Below, in pieces: positions 17,781 to 26,545 of a stretch of DNA of 64,000 bases. The position numbers and the translations under genes were made by a program. Source of the stretch: Halobaculum sp. XH14 (lineage in GTDB: Archaea; Halobacteriota; Halobacteria; Halobacteriales; Haloferacaceae); contig NZ_CP134949.1 in assembly GCF_032116555.1 (NCBI RefSeq), positions 992,001 to 1,056,000 of the forward strand. The letters run 5' to 3'. The notes under the pieces are model-generated. The model saw nothing but the letters and a program-made list of their open reading frames with translations. It ran no database searches and was not told the origin of the DNA. How positions within the stretch are numbered: the first letter of the stretch is position 1; every line of letters starts with the position of its first letter.

Positions 17781-17787
17781 GTTTATG
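17781..17787 (+). promoter_or_regulatory. TATA box for the ABC ATPase operon
   Basis: GTTTATG lies 26-32 nt upstream of the ATG at 17813, consistent with a leaderless transcript for the three-gene ATPase/permease operon, separate from the BMP gene. Confidence 0.5.
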
Positions 17788-17812
17788 CCGCCACCGTCAA
17801 AAGCGGGTACGA

Positions 17813-19459
17813 ATGACTGAGGCCGTCCGCCTCGACGGAATCACGAAACGCTTCCCCGGCGTTGTCGCCAACGACGACGTGACGCTCTCCGTCGAACAGG
17901 GGACGGTACACGCCCTGCTCGGCGAGAACGGCGCCGGGAAGACGACGCTGATGAACGTCCTCTACGGGCTCTACGAGCCGACGGCCGGCGACGTGTACGT
18001 CGACGGCGAGGGGCTCGAACTCGACGAGGACGGCGAGTACGTCGCCGCCCCCAGACGGTTCGACTCGCCCCGTGACGCCATCGACGCCGGCGTCGGCATG
18101 ATCCACCAGCACTTCATGCTGGTCGACCCGATGACGGTCGCCGAGAACATCACGCTCGGCAACGAGCCGCGAAAGTGGGGCGGGCTCGCCATCGACCGCG
18201 AGGCTGCACGGGAGTCGGTCATCGACCTCTCCGAGCGCTACGGCTTCGACGTCGAACCCGACGCGACGGTCGCGGACGTGAGCGTCGGCGTCCAGCAGCG
18301 CGTCGAGATTCTCAAGGCACTGTACCGCGGCGCGGACGTGCTCATCCTCGACGAGCCGACCGCGGTGCTCACGCCACAGGAGGTCGAGGACCTGTTCGAG
18401 GTGCTCGCGGAGCTGACCGACCAGGGGAAGACGGTCATCTTCATCACCCACAAGCTGGGCGAGGCGCTGGAGGCCGCCGACGAGGTGACGGTGCTCCGCG
18501 ACGGGAAGAACGTCGGCAGCGTCCGGACCGACGAGACCTCCCGGGAGGAACTGGCCGAACTGATGGTCGGCCGCGAGGTCGTCCTCGAGACCGAGTCGTC
18601 CCCGGCCGACCCCGGCGGCCCGGTGCTCGACGTGGACGGCGTCTCCGCCACCGACGACCGCGGCGTGACCGCCGTGGACGACGTCTCGCTCACGGTCCGC
18701 GAGGGCGAGGTGTTCGGCATCGCGGGCGTGGACGGCAACGGCCAGTCGGAGCTCGTCGACGTCGTCACCGGCCTGCGCGACCCCGAGGCGGGCTCGGTCG
18801 CGCTCGACGGCCGGGACGTGACCGACGCCTCGCGCCGGGAGCGGACCCGTGCCGGCATGGCGTACATCCCCGAGGACCGCCAGGAGCGCGGGCTCGTCAT
18901 GGAGTTCGATCTGACCGAGAACGGCGTGCTCGGCTCCCAGCACGACGCGCCGTTCGCCAGCGGCGGCCGCCTCGACTGGGACCGGGCCGGCGAGCACGCC
19001 GAGGACGTCATCGGCGAGTACGACGTGCGGCCGCCCGACTCGTCCGCGACGGCCAAGTCGCTCTCGGGGGGCAACCAGCAGAAGTTCATCGTCGGCCGGG
19101 AGTTCGCCCGCGAGCCGACGTGTCTCGTCGCCTCACACCCGACACGCGGCGTCGACATCGGCTCGACGGAGTTCATCCACGACCGGCTCATCGAGCTGCG
19201 GGACGACGGGCGCGGCGTGTTGCTCGTCTCCTCGAAGCTCGACGAGGTTCGTCGGCTCTCGGACCGGCTCGCGGTGATGTACCGCGGCCGGGTCGTCGCC
19301 GTCGTCGACCCCGACGAGGTGACCGAGGAACAGCTCGGCCTGCTGATGGCCGGCGAGGAGCCCGAGGACGTGCCGTACGCCTCCGAGACGGCCGCCGCGG
19401 CCGCGGAGGCCGACGGGTCGGGTCGGACCGCGGACTCCGTGGGGGGCGACCATGAGTGA
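17813..19459 (+). CDS. ABC transporter ATP-binding protein, nucleoside type (tandem ATPase)
   Basis: A 548-aa protein with two fused ABC ATPase domains, as in the sugar/nucleoside importers RbsA and YufO. The first has Walker A GENGAGKTT (37-45), a Q-loop region HQHFMLVDPMTVAEN, and Walker B VLILDEPTAVLTP. The second starts at about 265, has the degenerate P-loop GVDGNGQSEL, the signature LSGGNQQK and a Walker B variant ASHPTRGVDIGS lacking the usual acidic pair, as is normal in this family. It energises the importer formed by the next two permeases. Its 3' end overlaps the first permease gene by 8 nt. Confidence 0.93.
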   Translation: MTEAVRLDGITKRFPGVVANDDVTLSVEQGTVHALLGENGAGKTTLMNVLYGLYEPTAGDVYVDGEGLELDEDGEYVAAPRRFDSPRDAIDAGVGMIHQHFMLVDPMTVAENITLGNEPRKWGGLAIDREAARESVIDLSERYGFDVEPDATVADVSVGVQQRVEILKALYRGADVLILDEPTAVLTPQEVEDLFEVLAELTDQGKTVIFITHKLGEALEAADEVTVLRDGKNVGSVRTDETSREELAELMVGREVVLETESSPADPGGPVLDVDGVSATDDRGVTAVDDVSLTVREGEVFGIAGVDGNGQSELVDVVTGLRDPEAGSVALDGRDVTDASRRERTRAGMAYIPEDRQERGLVMEFDLTENGVLGSQHDAPFASGGRLDWDRAGEHAEDVIGEYDVRPPDSSATAKSLSGGNQQKFIVGREFAREPTCLVASHPTRGVDIGSTEFIHDRLIELRDDGRGVLLVSSKLDEVRRLSDRLAVMYRGRVVAVVDPDEVTEEQLGLLMAGEEPEDVPYASETAAAAAEADGSGRTADSVGGDHE

Positions 19460-20768
19460 GGACGGCGGCTCGGACGCGTCCGGCGGCGGGTCCGAGTCGG
19501 GGCTGCGGGCGCGGGCGGTGGCGATAACCAGGCGGCTCACGCACGCTTCGGCGACCGAGCGGCTGCTCATCTCCGGGTCGGCGCTGCTGCTCTCCATCGT
19601 CATCGGCTTCTTCCTCATCCTCGCCGCGGGGCGGATGACCGCCTGCCAGTCGGCGGCGTACTCGGTCGCTGGCGTCGGCTTCTGTTATGACCCGTTCGTG
19701 GTGTACGACCGGCTGTTCCTCGGCGCGTTCGGCGACGTACTCACCGACCCGCTGAACGGCCAGTTCGCCACGACGCTCGCCGAGACGACGGTGCTCCTGT
19801 TCACTGGCCTCGCGGTCGCGGTGGCGTTCAAGGCCGGCATCTTCAACATCGGCGGCCAGGGACAGCTCGTCGTCGGCGCGCTGGCGACCGCGCTGTCGGT
19901 GCTGTACGCCTCCTCGCTCGTCTCGGGCGTGCTCGGCACGCTCGTGCTCGTCCCGTTCGGCCTCGTGGTCGGCGCGCTCGCGGGCGGGCTGTTCGGCGCC
20001 ATCCCGGGCGCGCTGAAGGCGTACGCGGACGCGAACGAGGTGATCACGACGATCATGCTCAACTTCGTCGCCACCTCGGTCGCGCTCTACCTCGTGCAGA
20101 ACCACTTCAAGGACCCCGACAGCTTCGCCACCCAGACGGTCGCGCTGCCCGACTACGCGGTGTTCCCGCACGTCGTCTTCCCGGCGCGTGCGAACGTCTC
20201 GCTGCTCGCGTTCGCGTTCGCGCTGGTGCTCGCGGTCGCCATGGCGTACCTGCTCGCCCGGACGGCGTTCGGCTACGACCTCCGGACGAGCGGACTCCAG
20301 CCGGAGGCTGCCGAGTACGGCGGCGTCGACGCGCCCCGAACCATCGTCGCCAGCATGGCGCTCTCGGGCGCGCTCGCGGGCATCGGCGGCGCGGTGTACG
20401 TGCTGATGATCCTCGGCAACTTCCAGGTCGGCGTCCCGGACTACGGCTTCGACGGCATCACCGTCTCCATTCTCGCGGGCAACAACCCGCTCGGGGTCGG
20501 AGCCGCGGCGCTGCTGTTCGGCGTGCTCAAGTCGGGCAGCATCGTCGTCGACGTCGGAACCGACGTGCCGCCACAGCTCGTGGGCGTGTTGCGCGGGCTC
20601 ATCGTCCTGTTCGTCGCGATGCCGGAGTTCTTCCGGATGGCCGGCCAGTACGCCGGCCTGGATCGCCCCGAGGGCGAGACGGTCGCGACCGACGGCGGCC
20701 GCGTCGTCGACGGCGCTGTCGAGACCGGGGACGACGCCGCGTCGGACTCGGGAGGTGAGCGGCGATGA
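19452..20768 (+). CDS. ABC transporter permease, nucleoside type (first subunit)
   Basis: The 438-aa integral membrane protein has about ten hydrophobic segments and belongs to the branched-chain amino acid/sugar/nucleoside permease family (YufP/NupP-like). Typical elements are FKAGIFNIGGQGQLVVGALA and GALKAYADANEVITTIMLNFVA, where the EVITTIMLN motif contacts the ATPase. It starts inside the ATPase gene and its TGA overlaps the next permease start as ATGA, so all three are translationally coupled. A hydrophilic acidic tail of about 40 residues ends the protein. Confidence 0.92.
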   Translation: MSEDGGSDASGGGSESGLRARAVAITRRLTHASATERLLISGSALLLSIVIGFFLILAAGRMTACQSAAYSVAGVGFCYDPFVVYDRLFLGAFGDVLTDPLNGQFATTLAETTVLLFTGLAVAVAFKAGIFNIGGQGQLVVGALATALSVLYASSLVSGVLGTLVLVPFGLVVGALAGGLFGAIPGALKAYADANEVITTIMLNFVATSVALYLVQNHFKDPDSFATQTVALPDYAVFPHVVFPARANVSLLAFAFALVLAVAMAYLLARTAFGYDLRTSGLQPEAAEYGGVDAPRTIVASMALSGALAGIGGAVYVLMILGNFQVGVPDYGFDGITVSILAGNNPLGVGAAALLFGVLKSGSIVVDVGTDVPPQLVGVLRGLIVLFVAMPEFFRMAGQYAGLDRPEGETVATDGGRVVDGAVETGDDAASDSGGERR

Positions 20769-21901
20769 GCGGGAACGAGTCGGGGACGGCGACCGTGCTC
20801 CGTGACTGGGTCGCAGGCCTGGGAATCCGGTTCGCCATCGGGCTCGCGGCGCTGGCCGCGTTCGCGCTCGTGGTCGTCGCGGGGGTGCTCCTGCCGGGGA
20901 CGACGCTCGGTCGCTTCGTGGACGTGCTGTTCGCCAACACGACGATGTCGGCGGCGCTCCGGCTCTCGGTGCCGATCGCGTTCGCGGCGCTCGGTGGCAT
21001 CTTCGCCGAGAAGTCCGGCGTCATCAACATCGGGCTCGAGGGGCTGCTCATCATCTCGGCGTTCGCCGGCGTGTACGCCACCGACATCACGGGGAGCGTC
21101 TGGCTCGGGCTCGGCGGCGGCATCGTCGCCTCCGCGCTGCTCGCGCTGCTGTTCGCGGTCGTCTGCATCGAGTTCCGGGCCGACCAGATCATCGCCGGGC
21201 TCGCGGTGTGGCTCATCGCGCTGGGGCTCGCGCCGTTCCTCTCGCAGGTCGTCTACGGCAGCACGAACACGGATAGCGTCGCCACGTTCCGGAGCCTGCC
21301 GCGCATCCTCGCCGAGAGCGGGGTCCCGGTGCTCTCGACCTCGTTCGTCGACTTCCTCGCTTGGGGCGCGGGCCTCCCCGTCGTGGGCGCGCTGTTCGAC
21401 GCCTCGCCGATGGTGTATCTCATGTTCGTCGCGGTCGCGGCCTCGTGGTGGGCGCTGAACCGGACGACGTTCGGCCGCCACGTCCGCGCGTCGGGCGAGA
21501 ACCCGAAGGCGCTCGACACGGCGGGCGTGAACGTCTCGCTCGTCCGGTATAAGGCGGTCGTGCTCTCGGGCGTGCTCGCGGGCATCGGCGGGGCGGCGCT
21601 CGCGCTCTCGCTCGGGCAGTTCACCGGCAACGGGCCGACGATGGTGAACGGCAAGGGGTTCATCGCCATCGTGGCGTTCCTGTTCGGCAACTACAACCCG
21701 GTCGGCGCGCTGCTCTCGACGATGCTGTTCGCCGGCCTCGACGCGCTCCAGCTCACCCTGCAGGCGCGGGACATCTTCGCCGTCCCCGCCGAACTGGTGC
21801 GGACGGTGCCGTACGTGACCGTCATCGTCGTGCTCGCGCTGTTCGGCCGGACGCGCATCCCCGAGGCCGCCGGCGACCACTACGAGTCCGGCGAGGAGTA
21901 G
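20765..21901 (+). CDS. ABC transporter permease, nucleoside type (second subunit)
   Basis: A 378-aa permease of the YufQ/NupQ-like branch with about nine to ten transmembrane segments. It shows the family motifs FAEKSGVINIGLEGLLI and FRADQIIAGLAVWLIALGL (ATPase-contact loop). It completes the importer with the preceding permease and tandem ATPase. The coding sequence starts within the last codons of the preceding gene (ATGA). No downstream gene of nucleoside metabolism follows; the next gene is 330 bp away and unrelated. Confidence 0.92.
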   Translation: MSGNESGTATVLRDWVAGLGIRFAIGLAALAAFALVVVAGVLLPGTTLGRFVDVLFANTTMSAALRLSVPIAFAALGGIFAEKSGVINIGLEGLLIISAFAGVYATDITGSVWLGLGGGIVASALLALLFAVVCIEFRADQIIAGLAVWLIALGLAPFLSQVVYGSTNTDSVATFRSLPRILAESGVPVLSTSFVDFLAWGAGLPVVGALFDASPMVYLMFVAVAASWWALNRTTFGRHVRASGENPKALDTAGVNVSLVRYKAVVLSGVLAGIGGAALALSLGQFTGNGPTMVNGKGFIAIVAFLFGNYNPVGALLSTMLFAGLDALQLTLQARDIFAVPAELVRTVPYVTVIVVLALFGRTRIPEAAGDHYESGEE

Positions 21902-22232
21902 CCGCGGAACCGCATTTCGTCTCACCTTCTCCGACGGACGAACGCCGTTAGGTCGCTTTCGACGGCCTGCCGATTTCCCGGCGACGCGTCCGAAATCGCA
22001 CCTGCGACGCGCAATCCCGACTACCGACGGCGATACCGCGGTAGTCCGACCGCGGCGACCCCCGAAGCCCGCAGAGCGACGCTCGGCCGACTTCCGGCGG
22101 GTGGGACTGAAAGGGGCCGCGGGGGCTTTCGCGGTCTGTACCACGATGGTCCCGGATGCGACCCAACCAAACCGGCATCGGCGGCGTTCAGGGAATAAAG
22201 AGTAAAGGCGCGCCGCGAGGGAGTTCCGCCCA
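21902..22232. other. intergenic region carrying a structured repeat element
   Basis: The 331 bases after the second permease contain one copy of a repeat also found at 32659-32740 (listed separately), and near the right end GGGAATAAAGAGTAAAGG (22191-22208), a probable promoter for the geranylgeranyl reductase gene. No convincing coding frame was seen. Confidence 0.6.
22019..22123 (+). repeat. interspersed repeat, copy A (hairpin plus conserved 41-bp block)
   Basis: It begins with an inverted repeat GACTACCG...CGGTAGTC (22019-22026 and 22039-22046). After 35 nt comes a block CTCGGCCGACTTCC.GCGGGTGG...AAGGGGCCGCGG (22082-22122) that matches copy B at 32659-32699 on the opposite strand at about 37 of 41 positions. 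Both copies share the order hairpin, spacer, conserved block. Its role is unknown. Confidence 0.65.
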
Positions 22233-23603
22233 ATGACCACCTACGAGCCCGACGTCGCTGTCGTCGGCGCGGGTACCGCGGGCTGTTATGCGGCCGCGAC
22301 GGCGGCGGAGGCCGGCCTCGACATCGTCGTCGTCGAGCGGAAGGACGAGGAGGAGGCGGGCCACATCGCCTGCGGCGACGCGCTCAAGGGCGCGGACGCG
22401 TTCCCGGAGGCGATCCCGAAGGAAACCATCGAACCGGCGTTCACGAACACGGGCGTCACGCACGGTCGGTTCGAGATCCCGAGCGAGGACACGATCCTCG
22501 AGATCCCCGTGCCGGGCGAACTCGCGGTGCTGGACCGCTGGGAGTACGGGCGTCGCATCATCCGGGGGGCCGCGGAGACGGGCGTCGAGTTCCACTACGA
22601 CACCGTCGTCCAGGACGTGGTCCAGGACGACGCGGGGCGCGTCGAGGGCGTCCGCGGGAAACGGAAGGGCGAGCCGGTCGAGTACGACGCGGAGGTCGTC
22701 ATCGACGCAGCGGGGTCGCTGTCGATCCTCCAGGACAAGGCCGACCTCTCGGGGGCGACGTTCGACACGAACGTCTCCTTCTCGCAGTTCTGCTCGGCCT
22801 ACCGCGAGGTCGTCGAGGTCCAAGAGCCCGTCGAGTGGACCGACGCGTTGGTGTTCAAGCCCACCACGACGGCCGCGGGCTACGTCTGGTACTTCCCGCG
22901 GACGAGCACCGAGATCAACGCCGGCCTCGGCTTCCAGATGACCGAGGAGCCGATGAAGCTCGTCGAGGACCTGAAGGCGGACCTCCGCAACCGCGCGGAG
23001 TTCGCGGGCGCGACCGTGAAGGACAAGCTCGGCGCGGCGCTCCCGACCCGCCGGCCGTACGACTCGGCGGTCGCGCCGGGCTTCGTCGCCGTCGGCGACG
23101 CGGCGGGCCACGTCAACCCGACCACCGGCGGCGGCATCGCGGGCGCGGCTTACGCCGGGAAGTACGCCGCCGAGCAGGCCGTGAAAGCCATCTCGGACGG
23201 CGACACCTCAGAGGAGGCGCTCTGGCACTACAACGAGCGCGTGATGGACCACTTCGGCGGCCGCTACGCCGGTCTGGACGTGTACAACATCCTCGCCACC
23301 GCGGTGGACGTGGACGACCTGATGGGCCTGCTCGCCTCACTGCCGGGCGAGAAGCTCGCCGAGGCGCTCTACTCGGGCAAGACGTCGATGGGCTGGCGAC
23401 TGAAGCTCCGGACGGCCATCGACAGCTTCGGCCACTGGCGACAGATCAGGGAGTTCTACGAGGTGAAGGGCTACGCCGAGGACCTCATCGAGCACTACGA
23501 CCGGTACCCGACCAAGCCGGCGGCGCTCGCGGGCTGGCAGGACCAGCGCGACGACCTGATGGAGGACGTGTACGCGGCGACGGGCGCGGATCCGAAGTAC
23601 TAG
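22233..23603 (+). CDS. geranylgeranyl reductase (digeranylgeranylglycerophospholipid reductase-like)
   Basis: The 456-aa flavoprotein begins with a Rossmann FAD site VVGAGTAGCYAA (residues 10-21), has the GG-reductase hallmark ACGDALKG, a central AAGYVWYFP segment near 210, and the second FAD motif VGDAAGHVNPTTGGGI. Members saturate the geranylgeranyl chains of archaeal membrane lipids, or of menaquinone side chains, using reduced ferredoxin or NADPH. Either product is possible here since menaquinone genes lie elsewhere in the window. The stop codon is followed after 3 nt by a conserved terminator-like repeat. Confidence 0.88.
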   Translation: MTTYEPDVAVVGAGTAGCYAAATAAEAGLDIVVVERKDEEEAGHIACGDALKGADAFPEAIPKETIEPAFTNTGVTHGRFEIPSEDTILEIPVPGELAVLDRWEYGRRIIRGAAETGVEFHYDTVVQDVVQDDAGRVEGVRGKRKGEPVEYDAEVVIDAAGSLSILQDKADLSGATFDTNVSFSQFCSAYREVVEVQEPVEWTDALVFKPTTTAAGYVWYFPRTSTEINAGLGFQMTEEPMKLVEDLKADLRNRAEFAGATVKDKLGAALPTRRPYDSAVAPGFVAVGDAAGHVNPTTGGGIAGAAYAGKYAAEQAVKAISDGDTSEEALWHYNERVMDHFGGRYAGLDVYNILATAVDVDDLMGLLASLPGEKLAEALYSGKTSMGWRLKLRTAIDSFGHWRQIREFYEVKGYAEDLIEHYDRYPTKPAALAGWQDQRDDLMEDVYAATGADPKY

Positions 23604-23606
23604 ACC

Positions 23607-23637
23607 ACGAACCTCTTTTGACGGGGGTCCTCCTCGC
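23607..23637 (+). repeat. terminator-like repeat, copy 1 (short form)
   Basis: ACGAACCTCTTTT followed by GACGGGGGTCCTCCTC starts 3 nt after the geranylgeranyl reductase stop. It matches copies directly after tfb (30543) and near the menB stop (42409). The T-run fits archaeal termination. A short GGCC-TGC-GGCC hairpin follows. The second module present in the other two copies is missing. Confidence 0.6.
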
Positions 23638-23831
23638 TCGGTCGGCCTGCGGCCTCCCGTGCTCGTGGTACTGACGCTAATGGTTACCGCAACCGGCTGT
23701 CCGGGTCTCGTCTCTCGGGGGATTTCGTCTTCAGCTACCCCGGTTGGAACCTCACGGAGTACGAATTGATTCCGAGGGCGGACCGATCCCAATGGGAACA
23801 CGCCTTCAGGTTCTGGAACGAACAGGTCGGT

Positions 23832-24020
23832 ATGGAGTCACGACGGAGCCTCTACGCGGCCGGGTTCGTGGGCCCCTCGATATCGTACATCTTCAACGTC
23901 CTGGCGTTCACCGGGCAGTTCGACGTGGGCCAGTGGGCCGTGTTCGCGGCGCTGTTCCTCGCCGTGTTCTTCGGCTTCGAGAAGTTCATGGAGTGGGCCG
24001 AGACGCTCGAACCCGCCTGA
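23832..24020 (+). CDS. small membrane protein
   Basis: A 62-aa protein, MESRRSLYAAGFVGPSISYI at its start, with two hydrophobic segments (about 8-28 and 34-52) and an acidic end (EKFMEWAETLEPA). The in-frame ATG at 23766 would add 22 residues with no membrane character (WEHAFRFWNEQVG), and I cannot exclude that longer form. Function unknown. It ends one nucleotide before the convergent amidohydrolase gene. Confidence 0.65.
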   Translation: MESRRSLYAAGFVGPSISYIFNVLAFTGQFDVGQWAVFAALFLAVFFGFEKFMEWAETLEPA

Positions 24021-24021
24021 C

Positions 24022-25305
24022 TCAGGGTCGCCGCTTCGCCGCTTCCAGCACCGCCTTCGAGAGCACCTCGACGCCGATGTCGAGCGACTCCTCGTCCACG
24101 TCGAACGTGCTCGTGTGGTGGCCGCCGGGGTGGTCCGTGCCGATGCCGACGTACGTGGCGTAGCCGCCGTTGTTCTGGACCGCCTGCATGAGGAACGTCG
24201 CGTCCTCGCTGCCGCCGAGTTCGTCGCGGACGGGCACCGACTCCACGCCGGACACGCCGTCGGCGACGTCGGCGACGACGTCGACGAGTTCCTGGTCCGA
24301 GGTGGCCGAGGGTGCACGCCCCAGGCGCTCGGTCTCGACCTCGACCTCGTGCATGTCGGCCGCGGACCGGAGGACAGTCTCGGCCTTCCCGTCCATGAAC
24401 TCCATGAGGTCGGTCGTCTCGCCGCGCACCTCGCCCTCGATGAACGACTCCTCCGGGATGATGTTCGTCGCCGTCCCGCCGCCGACGAGGCCGGCGTTCA
24501 CCCGCGTCGCGCCGTCGTGGTGGCGCGGGATGGCGTAGAGGTTCTGGATGGCCGCCGCCATCGCCTGCACCGAGTTCTTCCCCTCCTCCGGGTGGCCGCC
24601 CGCGTGGGCCGGTTCGCCCGAGAACTCCGCGCGGAAGTGCGAGACCGCGAGGAAGCCGTCGACGCCCGCGACGACCTCGCCGGTCGGGTGGTCGAGGCCG
24701 ACGTGGGCGGCGATGAGATACTCCACGTCCGCGATCAGTTCCGAGTTCGCCATCGGCTCGCCGCCGACGATCTGCTCCTCGCCCGGCTGGAAGAACACCT
24801 TCAGCGTGCCCTCGAAGTCGGAGTCGAGCACCTCGTCGATGGCTCCCAGACCGAACGTCGCGTGGGCGTCGTGACCGCAGGCGTGCATCCAGCCCTCGTT
24901 CTCCGAGCGGAACGGCTCCGCCGCGTCGGCGGGCGCGTGGTCGGCGTCGGCCTCCTGGATGGGGAGCGCGTCGATGTCGACCCGGAGGCCGACGACGGGC
25001 CCCTCGCCGCGGCGGACCACCGCGACCGCGCCGGTGTAGCCGCCCTCCAGTTCCGCGAGGATTTCCTCGCGCGCGCCGGCCGCCTTCGCGCGCTCGAACC
25101 ACTCACCGAGTTCGTCGTCGTCGGGGACGTTCATCCGCTCGGAGCCGAGGATCTCCGGGCCGTAGTGGATCTCGTCCACGTCGCGTTTCTCCAGTTCCTC
25201 GACGATCCGGGCGGTCGTGTAGAACTCGCACCACGCCGGCTCGGGGTGGCGGTGGAGGTCACGTCGGAACGAGACGAGCTCGTCGTGTTCGACTGCGAGG
25301 CTCAT
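24022..25305 (-). CDS. M20 family amidohydrolase (AbgB/N-acyl amino acid hydrolase type)
   Basis: This 427-aa protein belongs to the M20D metallopeptidases. Visible metal-site features are the Asp-containing VVGLRVDIDALPI, MHACGHDAHAT with His141, Cys143 and His145, and FFQPGEE with Glu176 and Glu177. The NIIP motif and HHTSTFDVDE near the C-terminus are typical. Relatives cleave N-acyl amino acids, p-aminobenzoyl-glutamate or auxin conjugates; the substrate here is unknown. The ATG at 25305 was chosen over 25341 because family members start near MSLAVEHDELVSFRRDLH. Its end is 1 nt from the convergent small membrane protein gene. Confidence 0.9.
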   Translation of the reverse strand: MSLAVEHDELVSFRRDLHRHPEPAWCEFYTTARIVEELEKRDVDEIHYGPEILGSERMNVPDDDELGEWFERAKAAGAREEILAELEGGYTGAVAVVRRGEGPVVGLRVDIDALPIQEADADHAPADAAEPFRSENEGWMHACGHDAHATFGLGAIDEVLDSDFEGTLKVFFQPGEEQIVGGEPMANSELIADVEYLIAAHVGLDHPTGEVVAGVDGFLAVSHFRAEFSGEPAHAGGHPEEGKNSVQAMAAAIQNLYAIPRHHDGATRVNAGLVGGGTATNIIPEESFIEGEVRGETTDLMEFMDGKAETVLRSAADMHEVEVETERLGRAPSATSDQELVDVVADVADGVSGVESVPVRDELGGSEDATFLMQAVQNNGGYATYVGIGTDHPGGHHTSTFDVDEESLDIGVEVLSKAVLEAAKRRP

Positions 25306-25428
25306 GATCGCCGTTTCGTGGGAGAGGGGATAAATGGCCACCTCGCGGCGACGTGGACCGTCGGCGCGGGTTCAGTCGGCCGGGCGCCACTCGGCCGCTG
25401 GCGGTCGCTCCGGGCTTCTCGTTCGGAG

Positions 25429-25470
25429 GTTCTCATCGGGGGTCCTCATCCGGGGCTCCTCATTCGGGGG
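25429..25470. repeat. three imperfect 14-bp tandem repeats
   Basis: GTTCTCATCGGGGG, TCCTCATCCGGGGC and TCCTCATTCGGGGG occupy 25429-25442, 25443-25456 and 25457-25470. The last unit covers the stop codon of the universal stress protein gene. Probably a slippage-derived minisatellite. Confidence 0.6.
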
Positions 25471-25912
25471 CGCTCCCCTCCTCGTCTTCGCGCAGTCTGA
25501 CCGTCAGTACGGGCTGGTTGGCCGAGCGGACGACGCGTTCGCTGACGCTCCCGAGCAGGTAGCGGTCGATGCCCGTGCGGCCGTGCGTCCCCATCGTGAT
25601 GAGGTCGATGCCCTCCCGGTCGGCGTACTCGAGGATGGAGCGGAACGGCGTCCCGGAGACGACGGACTCGACGACTGGGACGTCGGCGTCGGTTCCCGAC
25701 GCGGCGATGCGATCCACGGCGTCCTCGCCCTCCCGCCCGAGCGCCTCGGAGACGATCTGGCTGCCGGCGTCCAGCGATGAGTAGGCCGTCGAGTCGACGA
25801 CGTACAGCGCGTGGAGCGTGGCGTCGAACCGGTCCGCGAGCGTCACCGCGTGCTCGATGGCGGCGTCCGCGGCTCGACTCCCGTCGGTCGGCACGAGGAT
25901 GTCCTCGTACAT
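25460..25912 (-). CDS. universal stress protein (UspA family)
   Basis: The 150-aa protein begins MYEDILVPTDGS and has the ATP-binding motif MGTHGRTGIDRYLLGSVSERV near residues 107-127 followed by PVLTV, the full G-2x-G-9x-G-S/T pattern. It is a standard single-domain Usp of the ATP-binding type, cytoplasmic and generally stress-related. Its last codons lie in a tandem repeat (25429-25470), so the C-terminal end (EDEEGSAPE) may be variable between strains. A second Usp gene of the same type lies at 59915-60352. Confidence 0.92.
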   Translation of the reverse strand: MYEDILVPTDGSRAADAAIEHAVTLADRFDATLHALYVVDSTAYSSLDAGSQIVSEALGREGEDAVDRIAASGTDADVPVVESVVSGTPFRSILEYADREGIDLITMGTHGRTGIDRYLLGSVSERVVRSANQPVLTVRLREDEEGSAPE

Positions 25913-25963
25913 GTGGGAACTGTTCGCACGGGCGGGACCTAAAGCCGACGGGCGATCAGGGAG

Positions 25964-26281
25964 TCAGTTCGAGTCCGACCCGGCGGACGGGTCCTGCTCG
26001 GGCGCGGTTTCGGCCCCGTCGGCCTCCCTGATGGCGTCCTCACACCGTCGGAGCCCCTCGTAGCGGTCGTCCTCCGACTCGACGGCGACGCTTTCGGCGA
26101 CCTCCCACGCGCCGCCGAGGAAGCGGAGCCCCTTCACCCAGTCGTCGGTGGCGAGCAGCAGCCCCTCGGTCGGCCCGGACTCCTCCAGGGCGATGGCGAG
26201 CCTGACCGGGTCGGCCCTGTTCAGCTTCGCCACTTCGGCTTCCGAGAGCGGGCGGCCGGGGAGCGCGGCGACGAGTGACAT
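25964..26281 (-). CDS. conserved haloarchaeal protein of unknown function
   Basis: A 105-aa acidic soluble protein starting MSLVAALPGRPLSEAEVAKLN, with LLATDDWVKGLRFLGGAWEVAE in the middle and a Ser/Asp/Glu-rich tail. I do not recognise a fold or catalytic motif. Composition, the ATG start and typical haloarchaeal codon use support a real gene. It is followed after about 50 bp by the universal stress protein gene on the same strand and may be co-transcribed with it. Confidence 0.65.
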   Translation of the reverse strand: MSLVAALPGRPLSEAEVAKLNRADPVRLAIALEESGPTEGLLLATDDWVKGLRFLGGAWEVAESVAVESEDDRYEGLRRCEDAIREADGAETAPEQDPSAGSDSN

Positions 26282-26545
26282 GGCGTCTCGTGTGTCGACT
26301 CGGGGGCGTCCGGAAAGAGGATGTCGAAGCGACCGGACGAGCCACGGTCACGACCCGTTCGGTTCTCCGAGCGGACACGACTGACCGAGTCGAACTCGAA
26401 GTGGGGCTACCTCGAGCAGGAGGACAGAGTGACTCCTCGGAGGACTCGTCCCGTCGCGGACGCGGCTCCGGCGGCCCCGACCGGCGACCGTCGGCGGCAG
26501 TTCCCCGACCGGGACGGTGAAGTGCCGTGGGTCCCCAGCCCATCC

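Noticed and set aside
22106-22123. GTGGGACTGAAAGGGG resembling part of a haloarchaeal CRISPR repeat
   Set aside because: Only two copies exist in the window, 10 kb apart and in opposite orientation, with no regular spacers or cas genes; better explained as an interspersed repeat.
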